Below, one piece after another: positions 22,795 to 34,326 of a stretch of DNA of 64,000 nt. A program made the position numbers and the translations under genes. The notes beneath the pieces are model-generated. The model saw only the letters and a program-made list of their open reading frames with translations, was not told where the DNA came from and ran no database searches. Source of the stretch: Taxillus chinensis (Eukaryota; Streptophyta; Magnoliopsida; Santalales; Loranthaceae); the NCBI GenBank assembly GCA_023512835.1, contig CM042084.1:43199609-43263608 (forward strand). Reading direction: 5' to 3'. Every line of letters starts with the position of its first letter. Position 1 is the stretch's first letter.

Positions 22795-23397
22795 TTATGA
22801 ATTTAAATCTAACATGCCAAGTTTTGTCAGAAGTTCATTGAACCTGGCTTCTTGCAGTGGTTTGGTGAATATGTCAGCAAGCTTGTGGAAATGTATTCTA
22901 GGGAAATGTCTTTCTTCAAAGACATGGTCATGTATGAAATGATGTCTGACCTCAATGTGCTTGGTTTTGGGATGCATAACAGGATTGTTGGAGATTGCAA
23001 TGGCACTTGTATTATCACAATACAGAGGCATGACCTTCAGGTTGAACCCATAGTCTGAAAGTTGGCTGGCCATCCAAAGCAACCGAGCACAACAGCCTTC
23101 CCGCAAAGAATGTATTCACTTCGGTTGTGGAGGTTGAAACCGAATTCTGTTTCTTACTAAACCAGGATACAAGTCCGTTGCCCGGAAGTTGGCATGTTCC
23201 ACTTGTGCTCTTCCTATCAATCCTGCAGCCTGGTAAAGTCTGGCATCTGAATATCCTCTCGGTTTGAAATCAAACTCTCTTGGATACCATAGTCCCAAAT
23301 TTTCGGTTCCTTCGATACCGCATAATCCTTTTGACATGAGACAAGTGGGATTCTTTGGGATTAGCTTGGTATCTGGCATAGATGCATGTTGCAAACA
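22795..23397 (-). pseudogene. Copia RNase H of element E
   Basis: The upper part (23394-23116) is a decayed version of the segment with LGLWYPRE, where YSDAD is only partly kept as GYSDARL. After a frameshift the end is well kept: PLYCDNTSAIAISNNPVMH, KHIEVRHHFI and the C-terminus ELLTKLGMLDLNS. The family removes the RNA from the RNA/DNA hybrid. Its place after RT fits Ty1/copia. Confidence 0.85.
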
Positions 23398-24189
23398 TTA
23401 TGTTAGGTCTACTTGTCCTGTCGGTACAAGCAAGGATCCAATCGTGCTTCTATATTCTGAGATATCCACTTCCTTGCCTGCTTCATCCATATCCAATTTG
23501 GCGTTTGTAGGAATGGGAGTTTTCATGTGAGTCACATCGGTTATCTTAAACTTCTTCGATATCTCCTTGGTGTATTTGGTTTGACCGATAAAAATCTCAT
23601 CCTCCAACCGCTTGACCTCCAATCCAAGGAAGAATGAGAGTTCTCCCATCATACTCATTTCATATTCACTTTTCATTAGATGGGAGAAGTCTTCACATTG
23701 CTTTTTGTCCCTTGATCCGAAGATGATGTCATCCACATAAATTTGGACTATCAAGGGTAATCCTTTTCCTTCCTTGAGAAACAGTGTGGGGTCAATTTTG
23801 CCTTTTCTGAACTTGTTCTTGATCAGAAACTCTGACAATGTTTCATACCACACTCTAGGAGCTTGTTTTAGTCCATATAGAGCCTTCTTCAGTTTGTATA
23901 CCTTGTGCTCTTGGTTTGGCTCTTGAAATCCGAGTGGTTGTTCAACATAGACTTCTTCTTGGAGGTCTCCATTCAAAAAAGCACTCTTGACATCCATCTG
24001 ATATACTTTGAAGTCCTTGAATGCTGCATATGCTAAGAACATGCAAATGGCCTCCAGTCTAGCAACTGGTGCAAAGGTTTCATCATAGTCGATTCCTTCT
24101 TCTTGTTTGTATCCTTTTGCAACCAGTCTGGCCTTGTTTCTGATTACGACACCATCAGCATCAAGTTTGTTTCTGAAGATCCATTTCAC
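23398..24189 (-). pseudogene. Copia reverse transcriptase of element E
   Basis: An open frame of 263 codons carries [57 protein letters not shown] and the catalytic [10 protein letters not shown], then [16 protein letters not shown]. These are the standard Ty1/copia RT motifs. The frame breaks just after [10 protein letters not shown]. The same domain in element C is close in sequence but more damaged. Confidence 0.9.
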
Positions 24190-24618
24190 GCAATGACTTG
24201 TTGTGATCTGGGCTTGTTAACCAACTCCCATACTTTCTGTCTTTTGAACTAATTTAATTCTTCTTGCATCGCATCAATCCAATGGTGATCCTGAACTGCA
24301 TCGTCAACTGATTTTGGCTCCACTTGTGATAGGAAGCACATATACAAATTTTCATGGAGTGTGGCAGCCCTTGTTTTAACTCGTGCAGTAGGATCTCCAA
24401 TTATCAGTTCAGAAGGGTGGTCCTTTAACCTTCTCCTTGCCTTTGGAAGGTCTTCTCTTTCTTCATGATGAATGCCCAATTGCTCAATGTCAGGTTCTTG
24501 GGCAGGTAGAAGTGGCAGTCCAACAAGTTGAATGTTAGAGTCATGATTTTCTGCTGATTTTTGACTTGGTTCCGCAGCAACCGGTTCAGCTCTTTGTTCA
24601 TCAGGTTCAGGTACATCT
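24190..24618 (-). pseudogene. Pre-RT linker of element E, cut by element C
   Basis: This frame has ARVKTRAATLHENLYMCF, FLSQVEPKSVDDAV and WIDAMQEELN, the segment that precedes RT in SIRE/Tork-type copia polyproteins. It stops matching just beyond VPEPDEQ, where the LTR of element C begins. Element C has the related VPEPPN near 46640. Confidence 0.75.
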
Positions 24619-24825
24619 TGTTGGATCAAACCTAGAATTTGAATGATGCGGATCAAACCTAATGTAATTTGATTTTAGTTGTTTCATGTTTATTCTAAGT
24701 CTGTGCAGAAGATAAAACTTTAATCCGGACCTACTCCTGTAAGAGAAAAGCAAAGGACAGGATATATAATCCTGATCCGGGTCATCGTGAGTGTCGTCAA
24801 ACACTTGGTAAATAACCAAGTCTTC

Positions 24826-25340
24826 ATCCGGAGTAAGGACTCTCTCGTACGAACTAATCACTTGTCAAAAGGACTAAGGAATCCGCGCTCTTATTGTTGA
24901 TTGGACTAAGTCATTTTATGTGGAATGAGAATCCGATTCTACGCCTCGTACGGAGTAAGAGAGATTTATTACAAAGAAAGAATTAAGTCTTTCACTCCAG
25001 TGTCTAAGGAAAAGAAGATACGGACTAAGGAATCCGAGTCTTTCATTCACCAAGGTAAGAAATGACCGATGCGGAGTGAGGACAACGATGCGGAGTAAGG
25101 ACATCCGATGCGGAATAAGGAATCCGAATCATTACTCAAGCGGAGTAAGGAACTCACGCGGAGTAAGGAAGCGCCGATGCGGAATAAGGATTCCGCATAT
25201 CTACCTCATGCGGAGTAAGGAAGCGACGCGGAATAAGGATTTCAGGACTTCATGTACACGGAGTAAGCAATAACTAATATAGAGTAAGGATCCGAACCTC
25301 GTTGATATGGAGTAAGGAAATCTACACCGGACTAAAAGGA
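24826..25340. repeat. Degenerate CGGAGTAAGGA repeat in U3 of C
   Basis: At least 14 copies of GCGGAGTAAGGA and variants (GCGGAATAAGGATTCCG, CGGACTAAGGAATCCG) at irregular spacing of about 15-50 bp. It lies upstream of the TATA box, so it may act as a reiterated enhancer site. Confidence 0.8.
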
Positions 25341-25623
25341 CGCTACTTCAACTTGTCAATACCGCATTTATGATATCAATTCGTTGTGTTCCGATGTAAG
25401 ACAAACCATTGAAGATCTAAACTGTCTTACACGTGGACCACTCGGAGATGTGGATGCAGTCCCAAATGTAATTGGAATCAAGCGAAGTAATTTAATTCAC
25501 TTATGCTTCCCATATTTCGAGCTCCACATCCGGAGCGTTATAAAGCGAAGCATTTTCCGAGAAGAACTTAATGTTTACATAGTGCTAGGAAAATACGGGT
25601 CCAAGATAGATTCCTAGGATGTC

Positions 25624-25635
25624 TATATATATATG
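25624..25635 (+). promoter_or_regulatory. TATA box of LTR C
   Basis: CTATATATATATGTAG lies about 320 bp before the LTR end, at the expected place for the U3/R border of a copia LTR. Confidence 0.55.
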
Positions 25636-25955
25636 TAGCATTATACATTGAAAGTGTGCGTACATATACGAAGGAAAACGATACGCGTGAGAAAGGTTGT
25701 TGTACAAGAGCTTATAGAGATTATTAACGCCAGTATGTGTAATTGTAAAGCCAGTGCTAGTGTAATCAGCTATAATTGTTGCTTATTTTGTTGTAATTAT
25801 CATCTGTTAATAAAGCAAAATACTTCCACTATCTGGTTATCTTCCGCACTGATTTTATATCCTTTAACCAGATTATGTTACACCTGTGAGAGAAGAGTTT
25901 TTGATTTAAGCTTATTCACCCCCCCCCCCCCCCTAGGCTACCAAGGACCAATAAG

Positions 25956-25968
25956 TGGTATCGGGAGC
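25956..25968 (+). other. Primer binding site of element C (initiator tRNA-Met type)
   Basis: TGGTATCGGGAGC resembles the canonical TGGTATCAGAGC of plant copia elements, with small changes, five bases after the LTR end. Confidence 0.7.
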
Positions 25969-26032
25969 AAGTTCTATTTGTTCTAAGTAGAGATCCCACT
26001 CTTTCACTCTTACAAATGGTGAAGAAACTAGC

Positions 26033-26248
26033 ATGCTTTTCAACACTCGCCTTAACTCCGGAGGTGCACAAGTGCCCCTTCCAAATCGAAGCAGCAGTGA
26101 AAATGTCAATCCACCTCAACCTGCTGCTACTGCTGCTGCACAACCACGGAGTTCTAGCTTCACTTTGACAAAGCCACCCAAGTTCACACCTGAGCTTTTC
26201 TCCCAGTGGAAAGCTCGCATGAGAATGTTCATGGTCTGCCATGATCAC
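26033..26248 (+). pseudogene. Gag of element C, N-terminal part
   Basis: The frame from ATG 26033 ends in PPKFTPELFSQWKARMRMFM then VCHDH, the start of a copia Gag (the usual pattern is W-x-x-R-M). It is cut by element B and continues at 43049. An alternative ATG at 26016 leads into another frame without a match. Confidence 0.7.
26244..26248. repeat. Left target-site duplication of element B (ATCAC)
   Basis: ATCAC directly before TGTCATCACTGC; exact partner at 43044-43048. Confidence 0.9.
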
Positions 26249-29200
26249 TGTCATCACTGCTTTTCGTCCGGGCCCGTTTGGGGTGGGCTCAAACTAGACC
26301 AATGGTGAGAAATTTTAGAGTCGCCACCAACTGTTTTTGGGGTATAGTTGGATACCCTCCACTTTGAGTTGTTTTAAGTGTGTGGTCTGCGTTATCAGAG
26401 AAAGGTTCGGGAGTTGGTTACGTGTAGGGAAGGATTAGCACTCCTACAACGCCCTTTTGGTATCTAATTTAGGAGGAGGAGGTTTTATTTTATTTGTACT
26501 GGCATAATCAAGTTAAGTTTCCTAAAAAGTCTATGATTTTTATTTAGCTAAGTTTATCATTAAAGTTATGGTGAAAATGGATTTACCCTAAATTTCTAAA
26601 GGGAATCCTAAAGGTTTTGGGTTTTTGAAGTGGATAATGAGAACCTACGGGTTGGTTTTGGTGTTTGGTTTTATTTTGGAAATTGAAGTCCTCAAATATG
26701 ATTTTTTTTCCCCTTTTTTATTTTCCCTTTTTTTGGTTGTTAGAAAACATACATTTTTTTTGTTTTTTATGTTTTGTAAAAAAAACGTTTTGTTTTGGTT
26801 TGCTTCATTTTTTGGTTTTTTTTCTTTTTTTGGTTTTTTTTTTGATTTTGGAAATTGAAGTACCAATTTTGATTTTTTTTATTTGAAAACATGAAAACGT
26901 TTTTTTTGTTTTTGTTTTTTTTGTTTTTGTTTTTGTTTTTTTTGTTTTGTTTTTGTTTTGTTTTTCGTTTTTCGTTTTTTGTTGTTTTTTTTTTTGTTTT
27001 TGGAAACCTTTCTTTCTTTTTTTTTGCAAAGCCAAAATCTTAAATCAAAGTCATGAACATATGCATTAAACTAAAAAAAACGTGGAGTGTGTGATTATGA
27101 CATCCACAAAAGAAAAATAAAAGCATTCTTTTTTTTCCTTTTCCTTTTTTTTTTCTTTTCTTCATCTTTTTGTTTTTTTTATGCCTCTCTTTGCACTCTC
27201 CTTTTTTTGTTTCCACTATATTTTACATATTACAATATATCACATACAAAGAATGAAACTACAAGGAAAATACAACAGCAAATACTAAAAATTACATCAA
27301 ATATAGAGATAAGCTAAAAAAACGAAAACCAGGAAAATACTATAAATATAAATAAGCTGAAAAAAAAAGAGCAACAAATGTAAATTACACCGACATTGGG
27401 GCTTTATCACGGGATGTCCGTCTCGAAATATTCTCGTCTGTACCAAAAAGACGTTTGCTCACCCAAATCACCAAAATCCAACAAAGACCAAGTGCAACAA
27501 TCAACTCGGACGTACTGTGGAGACTGCAAAGGTACACTGATTTTTTTGTTTTTTATGATAAGAACGTAGGAAAAAGAGAGAAAAAAAAAAGGCAGACTGG
27601 CATTGTTTTTGTCTTTCTTCTGCTAGAAAAGAAAAGCTGGAACGAAATAAGAGGAAAAGAGAAGTTTGGGAAGAATGGGCGATTTTGATTTTAGGACAGG
27701 GGGAGTGTTGGGCGAAAATCGGAATTAGGCAACTGGGTGTGAAGATGGCGGCAGGGTTCTCTCTTTTTTTTTTTTTTGGGGCTGAACTCTTTTTTTCTCT
27801 CTACCGAACCTCTTCCTTTTCTGTCTTTCTTTTTTTTTACGCTCAACTCTCTATTTTTTCTTTCTCTGTTTGCGCTGGGACGAGGCTGGGGTGTAATGAT
27901 GGTAGCAGGTTTTTTCAACGATGATGGGTCTCTCTGTTTTTTTTTCCTGGGCGTCCTTTTTTGGAGGAAGCTGGGGCATTTTTTTATGTATCGATGGATC
28001 TCTCTCTTTGCGCAGGGACGGACGACTGCATCTTAAAGGGCTGCAGAAATTTTTGGTTGGACTGTCATTAATTGCAGCATTTAATGCTGTATTATTGATT
28101 TCCTTATTTTTGTCCAGGTTTTGTGCGATCTGTCGGGTGGTCTGGCGACTTGCAGCTCGTGATTGTCCTTTTTAATGTTTTCGTTTAGCACATGTGACCG
28201 ACAAGTATTCAAAAATAATTCTTTGTCAGATGGCCAGCGCATAAAACAGGTCTCGTGAACAACCAGCGAGAGAAAAACAAAGCCAGCAAGAAAAGCCAGC
28301 GAGAAAAGCCATCAGCGACGATCAAGGGGTCAGAGGCTCGAAGTGTCGGCAGGTCGGAGTGTCGGCGGGGTCGAAGCTCGGTGGGTCGGAATTCGGTGGG
28401 GCGAAAGTCAACGGTCAACGGGTCGAAGTGTCGGCGGGTCAAAGGTCAACGGTCAACGGGTCGAAGGTCGGAGGTTGACAGGCTTCGAGAGTTAGAGACT
28501 TGAAGGGCCGAAGGTTGAGGTGTCGGTAGGTCAAGGGGTCGCAAGTCCTGGCATCGTAAGTCCTGGCGTCATAAGTCTCGAGGCTTCGCATCTTCACAGG
28601 GTTCGAAAGTCCGAAGGGGCAAGTCGTAGGTCGGAGTGTCGGCGGCGGGGCTTCGAGGCTTCGAATCTTCGGGGCTTCGAGGCTTCGAGGCTTCGATGCA
28701 TCGAGGCTTCGAGGCTTCGATGCTTCGAGGCTCCGAGGCTTCGGGGCTTCCGGGCTTCGAAGGTCAATGGGTCGAGGTGTCGGCGGTCAACGGTCAACGG
28801 TCAACCCCGAAGTTTTTTTTTTCACCTAAAATGCAAAAATGGATAACTTTCCAGGGATTATTTGGGGAGATCTGTATTCGCCTAAATTGACGCTTTGAAG
28901 AATTTGGCATGGCCACTTTTTCGGGCGATTTGACCAGGGGCATTGACCGTCTTTTGGAACGTTTTGACTTTTCCAACGAAAGTTGTTTTGGCCATAACTT
29001 CTTCATTTTAAGTCTGATTTGAGCTCAGTCAAGTGCGTTAGTCTCCGATTTTCATCCTCTATCACCTGGTGTTGTTGTTGGGGCGCTTCAAAAACTTGTA
29101 GCAGAAGTCATTAATTTTGAACTCCCCCCTCCGTGTCAATTGTATCCATCTCGTGCAAATTGGGGTTAACATCAATTCCAAACCATTCCTTGGAAGTATG

Positions 29201-29298
29201 GGATCATTGGGGACCTGTTCAACAAGGTATATGGCATGGGCGAAAAGGTATATCAAATGGGGTTAGTATGTCCAACCCGGACAAAATGGGGTCCAATA
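26249..29298 (-). repeat. 3' LTR of element B
   Basis: Starts TGTCATCACTGC and ends GGGGTCCAATA, so the usual CA end has become TA. It contains long T-rich tracts at about 26700-27020 and 27125-27215, the GTCGGCAGG-type block, the GGCTTCGA minisatellite and the block conserved in all four A/B LTRs (about 28830-29060). Confidence 0.92.
28648..28761. repeat. GGCTTCGA minisatellite in 3' LTR of B
   Basis: About 14 units of 8 bp including GATGCATC and GAGGCTCC variants. Confidence 0.85.
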
Positions 29299-29313
29299 GT
29301 GCTCCTCTTTGTG
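29299..29313 (-). other. Polypurine tract of element B
   Basis: Minus strand CACAAAGAGGAGCAC adjoins the 3' LTR. Confidence 0.65.
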
Positions 29314-29535
29314 CATTATTTGTGTACAAACAAGTGTACAAAGATAAAAGGGAATCATTTTGGACAGGTCGGAGCACTTACCTAACTTACCTGGTTTTAA
29401 AGCGAAGGAGAGTGCTATGTGACGGTTGGGTCCGTCCCCGAGAGGCAAAAAGGACTTCACAGGTTGGTGGACGTGGATGCGACTTTGATGAGGCATCTAA
29501 GGCTTCCTACGATGTAAAGCTATTGGAGATTGAAA

Positions 29536-30062
29536 GCCTACAACAATGACAGGCTTAAACTGAAAAAGAGAGCCTACGGCAATGATAGACTTTGGTTTAA
29601 AAAAAATGAAAAGAACACAAGAATGATAGGCTTGAACTGAAAAGTGAAAAGGCCCACAAAAATGGTGGGCGTGAACTAAAAATTGAAAGGCCCACAAAGA
29701 ACGATAGGATCGAATTGAAAATGGAAAGCCCACAGCAACAATAGGCTTAAATTGAAAATGGAAAAGCCCACAGCAACATTAGGCTTAAACTGAAAAATGG
29801 AAAGCCCACAGCAATGATAGGCTTGAAATGAAGATGGAAAGCCTACAACAACGTTAGGCTTGAATAAAAAAATCAAAAGGCTCACAAAGAACGATAGGCT
29901 CGAATTGAAAATGGAATACCCACAAAGAACGATAGGCTTAAATTGAAAATGAAAATCCCACAAGAACGATAGGCTTAAATTGAAAATGGAAAGCCCACAA
30001 CAACGATAGGCTTGAATTGGAAATGAAAAGCCCACAAAGAACGATAGGCTTAAACTGGAAAG
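29536..30062. repeat. 3' UTR tandem array of element B, about 14 units
   Basis: Same roughly 37-bp unit as in element A (GATAGGCTTAAATTG then GGAAAGCCCACAACAAC), about four units fewer by eye. The first four units match the first four of A in order, so the difference comes from gain or loss inside the array. The long minus-strand frame across it is a repeat translation. Confidence 0.92.
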
Positions 30063-31229
30063 ACTTATTAGAGACATCAATTGGTAGTTGGGGAAATGCT
30101 TTAAGGAATTGGGGAGTTTGGGAAGTAACCCAATTTGGGCTCCCTCTACGAGTTCACTCAAGGAGATCGCTCTACGAGGTGACCCAAAATGGGAAAAGTT
30201 TGTCAATTGCCAAAAGGATGCGTTTAGAGCTTGGGGAAATTGCAAAGAAAGAGTTATACAGTTGAACAAAGAAAGCTAGGATAGCTTGGTGAGAAGCTTG
30301 CTGGGTATGAGCTCCTAGGATCTTCAGCGGCGGCAACATTCCTGAAATTACAGAGTATGCTGAATGTATGGAAATGATACATGAAATGCAATGTGATGTA
30401 TGCCGGGACGCATGGTGACATGTATGGCTAATGACCCAATATGAGCTAAGGGTTCATCTCCCTACTGCTGGAGAGTTTAGATGACATCCAATTTGTTAGG
30501 GACCTTTTGTCTCTCGGGCTGGGGAGACCTTTCTATCTTTGCTAGGGAACTCCCTTTTGTGCATGAAGGGTCTGTTAAATTTAGCTTCGCCATACCGAGG
30601 AGCTTGATTTGATGGCTTCTCTCGGGGATAGTGATATTTTATGGAGGTATGAGTATTCTGAGTTGGGGGACTTAATTTGTTTGGGGATTTTGAGCTTGGC
30701 CCTACTCATAAGACAATGCTAGAAGAGCTTACTGGGGATTTAAGATGTTTTACTTAAATGTGAAGTGAAGACGATGTAACATGATTAAAGAGATAAAGAA
30801 GATTTTTGCTGGTTTAATTCCACAAAACATATTTATATCATAAAAAGTGTCCTATTGTTATAATCTGATAAACAGAATCACAAGTCTTTAAAAGTATAAT
30901 GTACAAATTTGATTCGAGTGTGCCGCAGTTTGACCAAGTCTTCCACCGTTGTACCGCGTTGTTTTTGGATGATGTTGTCTCTATCGCTTGCAACGGACCC
31001 TATTTGTTGTGGTCCTGATCCTTTCGCTTCGACTAAACCGATTTCACCCTTCAAGATTTATTGTTGGCTTTGTATTTTACCCTTGATGCCCTTTCGGTTT
31101 TCACCAAGTCTGCCTTTGTTTTATCTTTTGTCTTTTGTTGGAGCTTTGTATTTTACCCTTGCTGCCCTTTCGGGTTTTCACCAAGTCCGCTCATTACAGG
31201 AATGAGAATCTTGTGGGGAGGTATGAGAG
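30063..31229 (-). other. 3' UTR of element B, rest
   Basis: Closely matches 6568-7725 of element A, including the 77-bp duplication with GGTTTTCACCAAGTC (about 31070-31195). No gene seen. Confidence 0.7.
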
Positions 31230-32340
31230 TTAAGCATAAAACTTTTTGACGGCATCGCTATTCACTGGATTAGGAAGCTCATCTCCGTCCATTTTGGCAA
31301 GGATCAATGCGCCTCCCGAGAATGCTTTTTTCACAACATATGGGCCTTCATAATTGGGAGTCCACTTGCCTCTATGGTCATGTTGAATTGGTAAGATCTT
31401 CTTAAGGACAAGATCACCCTCTTGAAAGCTTCTGGGCTTCACCTTTTTATTGTAATTGTTCATCATTCTCTGTTGATACAGCTGTCCTCTGCAAACTGCT
31501 GCCAAGCGCTTGCCCTCAATTAAATTCAACTGCTCATAACGACTTTGGGCCCATTCTGCTTCTTCGAGTTGAGTATCCTTAAGTACTCGGAGGGAAGGTA
31601 TCTCCACTTCGACCGGTAGAACTACTTCCATGCCGTAGACCAAAGAAACCGGAGTTGCCCCGGTCGATGTACGCACTAAGGTACAATAAGCATGCAAGGC
31701 GTATGGTAGCTTCTCATGCCAATCTTTGTATGTTTCAGTCATATTTCTGACAATGTTCTTGATGTTCTTGTTGGCTGCCTCGACTGCTCCATTCATCTTT
31801 GGGCGATAAGGGGGTCGAGTTGCGGTGTTGAATTTTGTATGTTTCATACAACCTCCCTATCATCCGATTGTTCAAATTGGCGGCATTGTCCGTTATGATC
31901 CGCTCGGGAAGCCCATATCGGCATATGATGTTGTTCCGCATAAATCGAAGTACCACGGCCTGTGTGACATTAGCGTATGATGCTGCTTCTACCCACTTGG
32001 TGAAGTAATCAATGGCTACCAAAATGAAACGATGACCATTAGAAGCTTTTGGAGATATTGGTCCGATAACATCAATGCCCCAAAGTGAGAACGGCCACGG
32101 GGAAACCATCACGTGTAATTTGGATGGCGATACTTGGATTTTATCGCCATAAATTTGACACTTAAGGCATTTGCGCACATGTTCAATGCAATCCCTTTCC
32201 ATGGTGACCCAATAATAGCCCATTCGCATGATTTGTCTTGTTAATGCATGTCCCTTTGTATGTGAACCACATTCCCCTTCGTGCACTTCTTTCATTATTT
32301 GTGTCGATTCTTCTTTTGCCACACACCGTAATAATACCAT
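31230..32340 (-). pseudogene. Integrase of element B
   Basis: Better kept than in A. A 201-codon frame (32340-31735) has the zinc module (GHALTRQIM, CLKC) and the core aspartates in WGIDVIGP and IITDNAAN. A second frame (31847-31230) has GAVEAANK with the catalytic glutamate, then the C-terminal domain with GPYVVKKAF and the end NSDAVKKFYA. One frameshift near 31830 separates them. Function as in element A. Confidence 0.9.
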
Positions 32341-34326
32341 GTCATGGTTTCTCTTATACGGAATCGAGCCATCAAGATAATAGTTGGATGTTGACCTTCG
32401 GATATTCCTTTTATCGACTCGGAGGCCTCTGCTGGGTATTCTTGCTCAAGCAAATCTTGTTTGACGTCATCAAACCAAGGTTTTTCTTCAAGATTTCCTT
32501 CAATGGCCATGCAATGTGCAGGAGCATCTTGTATACGAATATCAAAAGACTGGACTTCCAATATTGTGTCTAGTCGAAGGAGGGAGGCTAGACGGCCAAC
32601 GCATCAGGAATCTGATTGTATTCCCTGGGCATATGCTCAAACGTGATGTCTTCGAATTGCTCGGCTAACTCCGTAACGTGCTTCCGATATGGGATTAATT
32701 TGTGGTTTCGAGTCTCACATTCACCCCTTACTCGAAAAATGATGAGTGTCGAATCGCCGAACACTCGTAATTTTTTGATTCCTTTGTTAATGGCTTCTTG
32801 AAGTCTCATCACACAAGCCTCATATTCTGCTACATTGTTTGTACAAGGGAAGGTTAGCTTTGCCGCCATGGGGAAATGTTTGCCTTTTGGGGATATCAGG
32901 ATGGCCCCAACACCGTGACCTAAGAGACTGGAGGCCCCATCGAACCACATCGTCCATATGTCTGATACTTCGGCCGAAATGATGTTGATGTGCTCATCTG
33001 GGAAGCCAATAGTCATGGGCTCAAAGTCTTCCAGCGCTCTATCTGCCAGATAGTCGGCTATCGCACTTCCTTTTATGGCTTTTTGAGGTACGTAGATGAT
33101 ATCGTACTCCGATAGGATCAACTGCCACTTGGCGATTCTTCCAGAAATGGATGGCTTTTCCAAGAGATATTTGAGTGGATCATGCCTCGAAATCAGCCAT
33201 GTAGTATGATAAAGAGTGTATTGCCTCAATCTTCTTATTATCCAGGCAAGAGCACACCACGTCTTCTCCAAGGGTGTGTAGTTTTCTTCATTGATGGTGA
33301 ACTTCTTCCTGAGGTAATAAATGGCCTGCTCCTTCTTGCCTGTAGAATTGTGTTGCCCCAAGACACAACCCATCGCTGACTCCTGAACGGTCAAGTATAA
33401 GATCAGAGGTCTATCCGGTACTGGTGGGACCAAAATAGGTCGATTAGACAGATATTGTTTGATCTTGTCAAAAGCTTCTTGACACTTGTCATTCCAAATT
33501 TCTGGGTTGTTCTTTCGTAAAGTCTTGAAAATGGGTTCACAGGTGGTTGTCAATTGGGAAATGAATCGGGCAATGTAATTCAGCCCCTAGGAATCCTCTA
33601 ACCTCCTTGATAGTCCGTGGTGGCGGCATCTCTTGGATAGCTTGAACTTTATCCTGGATCGATTTCAACTCCTTTTTGGCTCACAATGAAACCCAACAGT
33701 TTTCCCGACATGGCTCCGAAAGTGCACTTTTCGGGGTTCAATTTCAGCTAATATTTCCGTAGCCTGTTGAAGAGCTTGCGGAGTACTTCGATATGATCTT
33801 CAGTGCTTCGTGATTTGGCTATCATGTCGTCCACATATACTTCGACTTCCTTATGCATCATATCATGGAATAGAGTCACCATAGCTCGCTGATAGGTGGC
33901 TCCTGCGTTCTTTAGACCAAACGGCATCACATTATAGCAGAAAGTGCCCCAAAGTGTCGTGAATGTGGTCCTCTCTTTGTGTTCGGGGGCCGTACAAATT
34001 TGGTTGTAGCCCGAGAAACCATCCATGAATGAGAATAGAGCATGCTTTGCCGTATTATCCACTAGCGTATCAATGTGAGGAAGTGGGAAGTTATTTTTTG
34101 GACTAGCCCAATTCAAATCTCTATAATCAACGCACATGCGGACCTTGCCTCCTTTCTTCGGTACTGGTACAACATTGGCCACCCATTTTGGATAGTGGGA
34201 GACACTTAGGAAACCTGCATCCCATTGCTTTTTGACTTCTTCTTTAATCTTCGGATCATCTCTGGGTCTCATTCTACGCAATTTCCGTGTCTGGCTTGCA
34301 CTCTGGGAATACATTAAATCCCACAT
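32341..34326 (-). pseudogene. RT - RNase H - archaeal-type RNase H of element B
   Basis: The first frame (34326-33748) has VRMCVDYRDLNWASP, MDGFSGYNQI and YVDDMI. It keeps both tryptophans that are stops in element A. After a broken stretch (33750-33560) the 33553-32588 frame has the first RNase H (again LYLTVQES without the first aspartate) and a complete-looking second RNase H: WFDGASS, NNVAEYEA, VFGDSTLI and HMPREYNQ. The RT N-terminal linker is missing because of the deletion described for 34310-34320. Confidence 0.9.

Larger units (their letters stand above)
953..24618 (-). mobile_element. Element E: old SIRE-type Ty1/copia, interrupted
   Basis: The visible minus-strand pieces are the copia RT with its upstream linker (24618-23398), RNase H (23397-22795), a 1.85-kb spacer, and an env-like ORF that starts at 20945 and resumes at 2747 on the far side of element A. 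The order RT-RNase H-spacer-env-like ORF is that of SIRE/Maximus copia elements. Gag, protease and integrase should lie beyond the insertion of C, to the right of the window. LTRs of E are not seen. That the pol and env-like parts belong together is inferred from order, spacing and the same arrangement in element C. Confidence 0.6.
24619..25950 (+). repeat. 5' LTR of element C
   Basis: The likely start is TGTTGGATCAAACC, where the coding match of element E ends, and the likely end is AAGGACCA just before the primer site. It contains a degenerate repeat of CGGAGTAAGGA, a TATA box at about 25624-25635, and a run of 15 C (25919-25933) near its end, as often seen in copia LTRs. The start is uncertain because GGATCAAACCTA occurs twice (24623 and 24650). 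Confidence 0.7.

Noticed and set aside
25919..25933. C-run as an assembly artefact
   Set aside because: C-rich tracts just before the end of copia LTRs are common, and the primer site follows at once; only its exact length is doubtful.
26817..27010. T-rich tract as a poly(A) tail of a LINE on the minus strand
   Set aside because: It lies inside the LTR of B, recurs in the partner LTR, and no LINE reverse transcriptase motif is near.
29676..30269. 197-codon minus-strand frame rich in Phe and Leu
   Set aside because: It is a translation of the 37-bp tandem array; apparent hydrophobic repeats follow the DNA unit, and the matching frame in A is broken.
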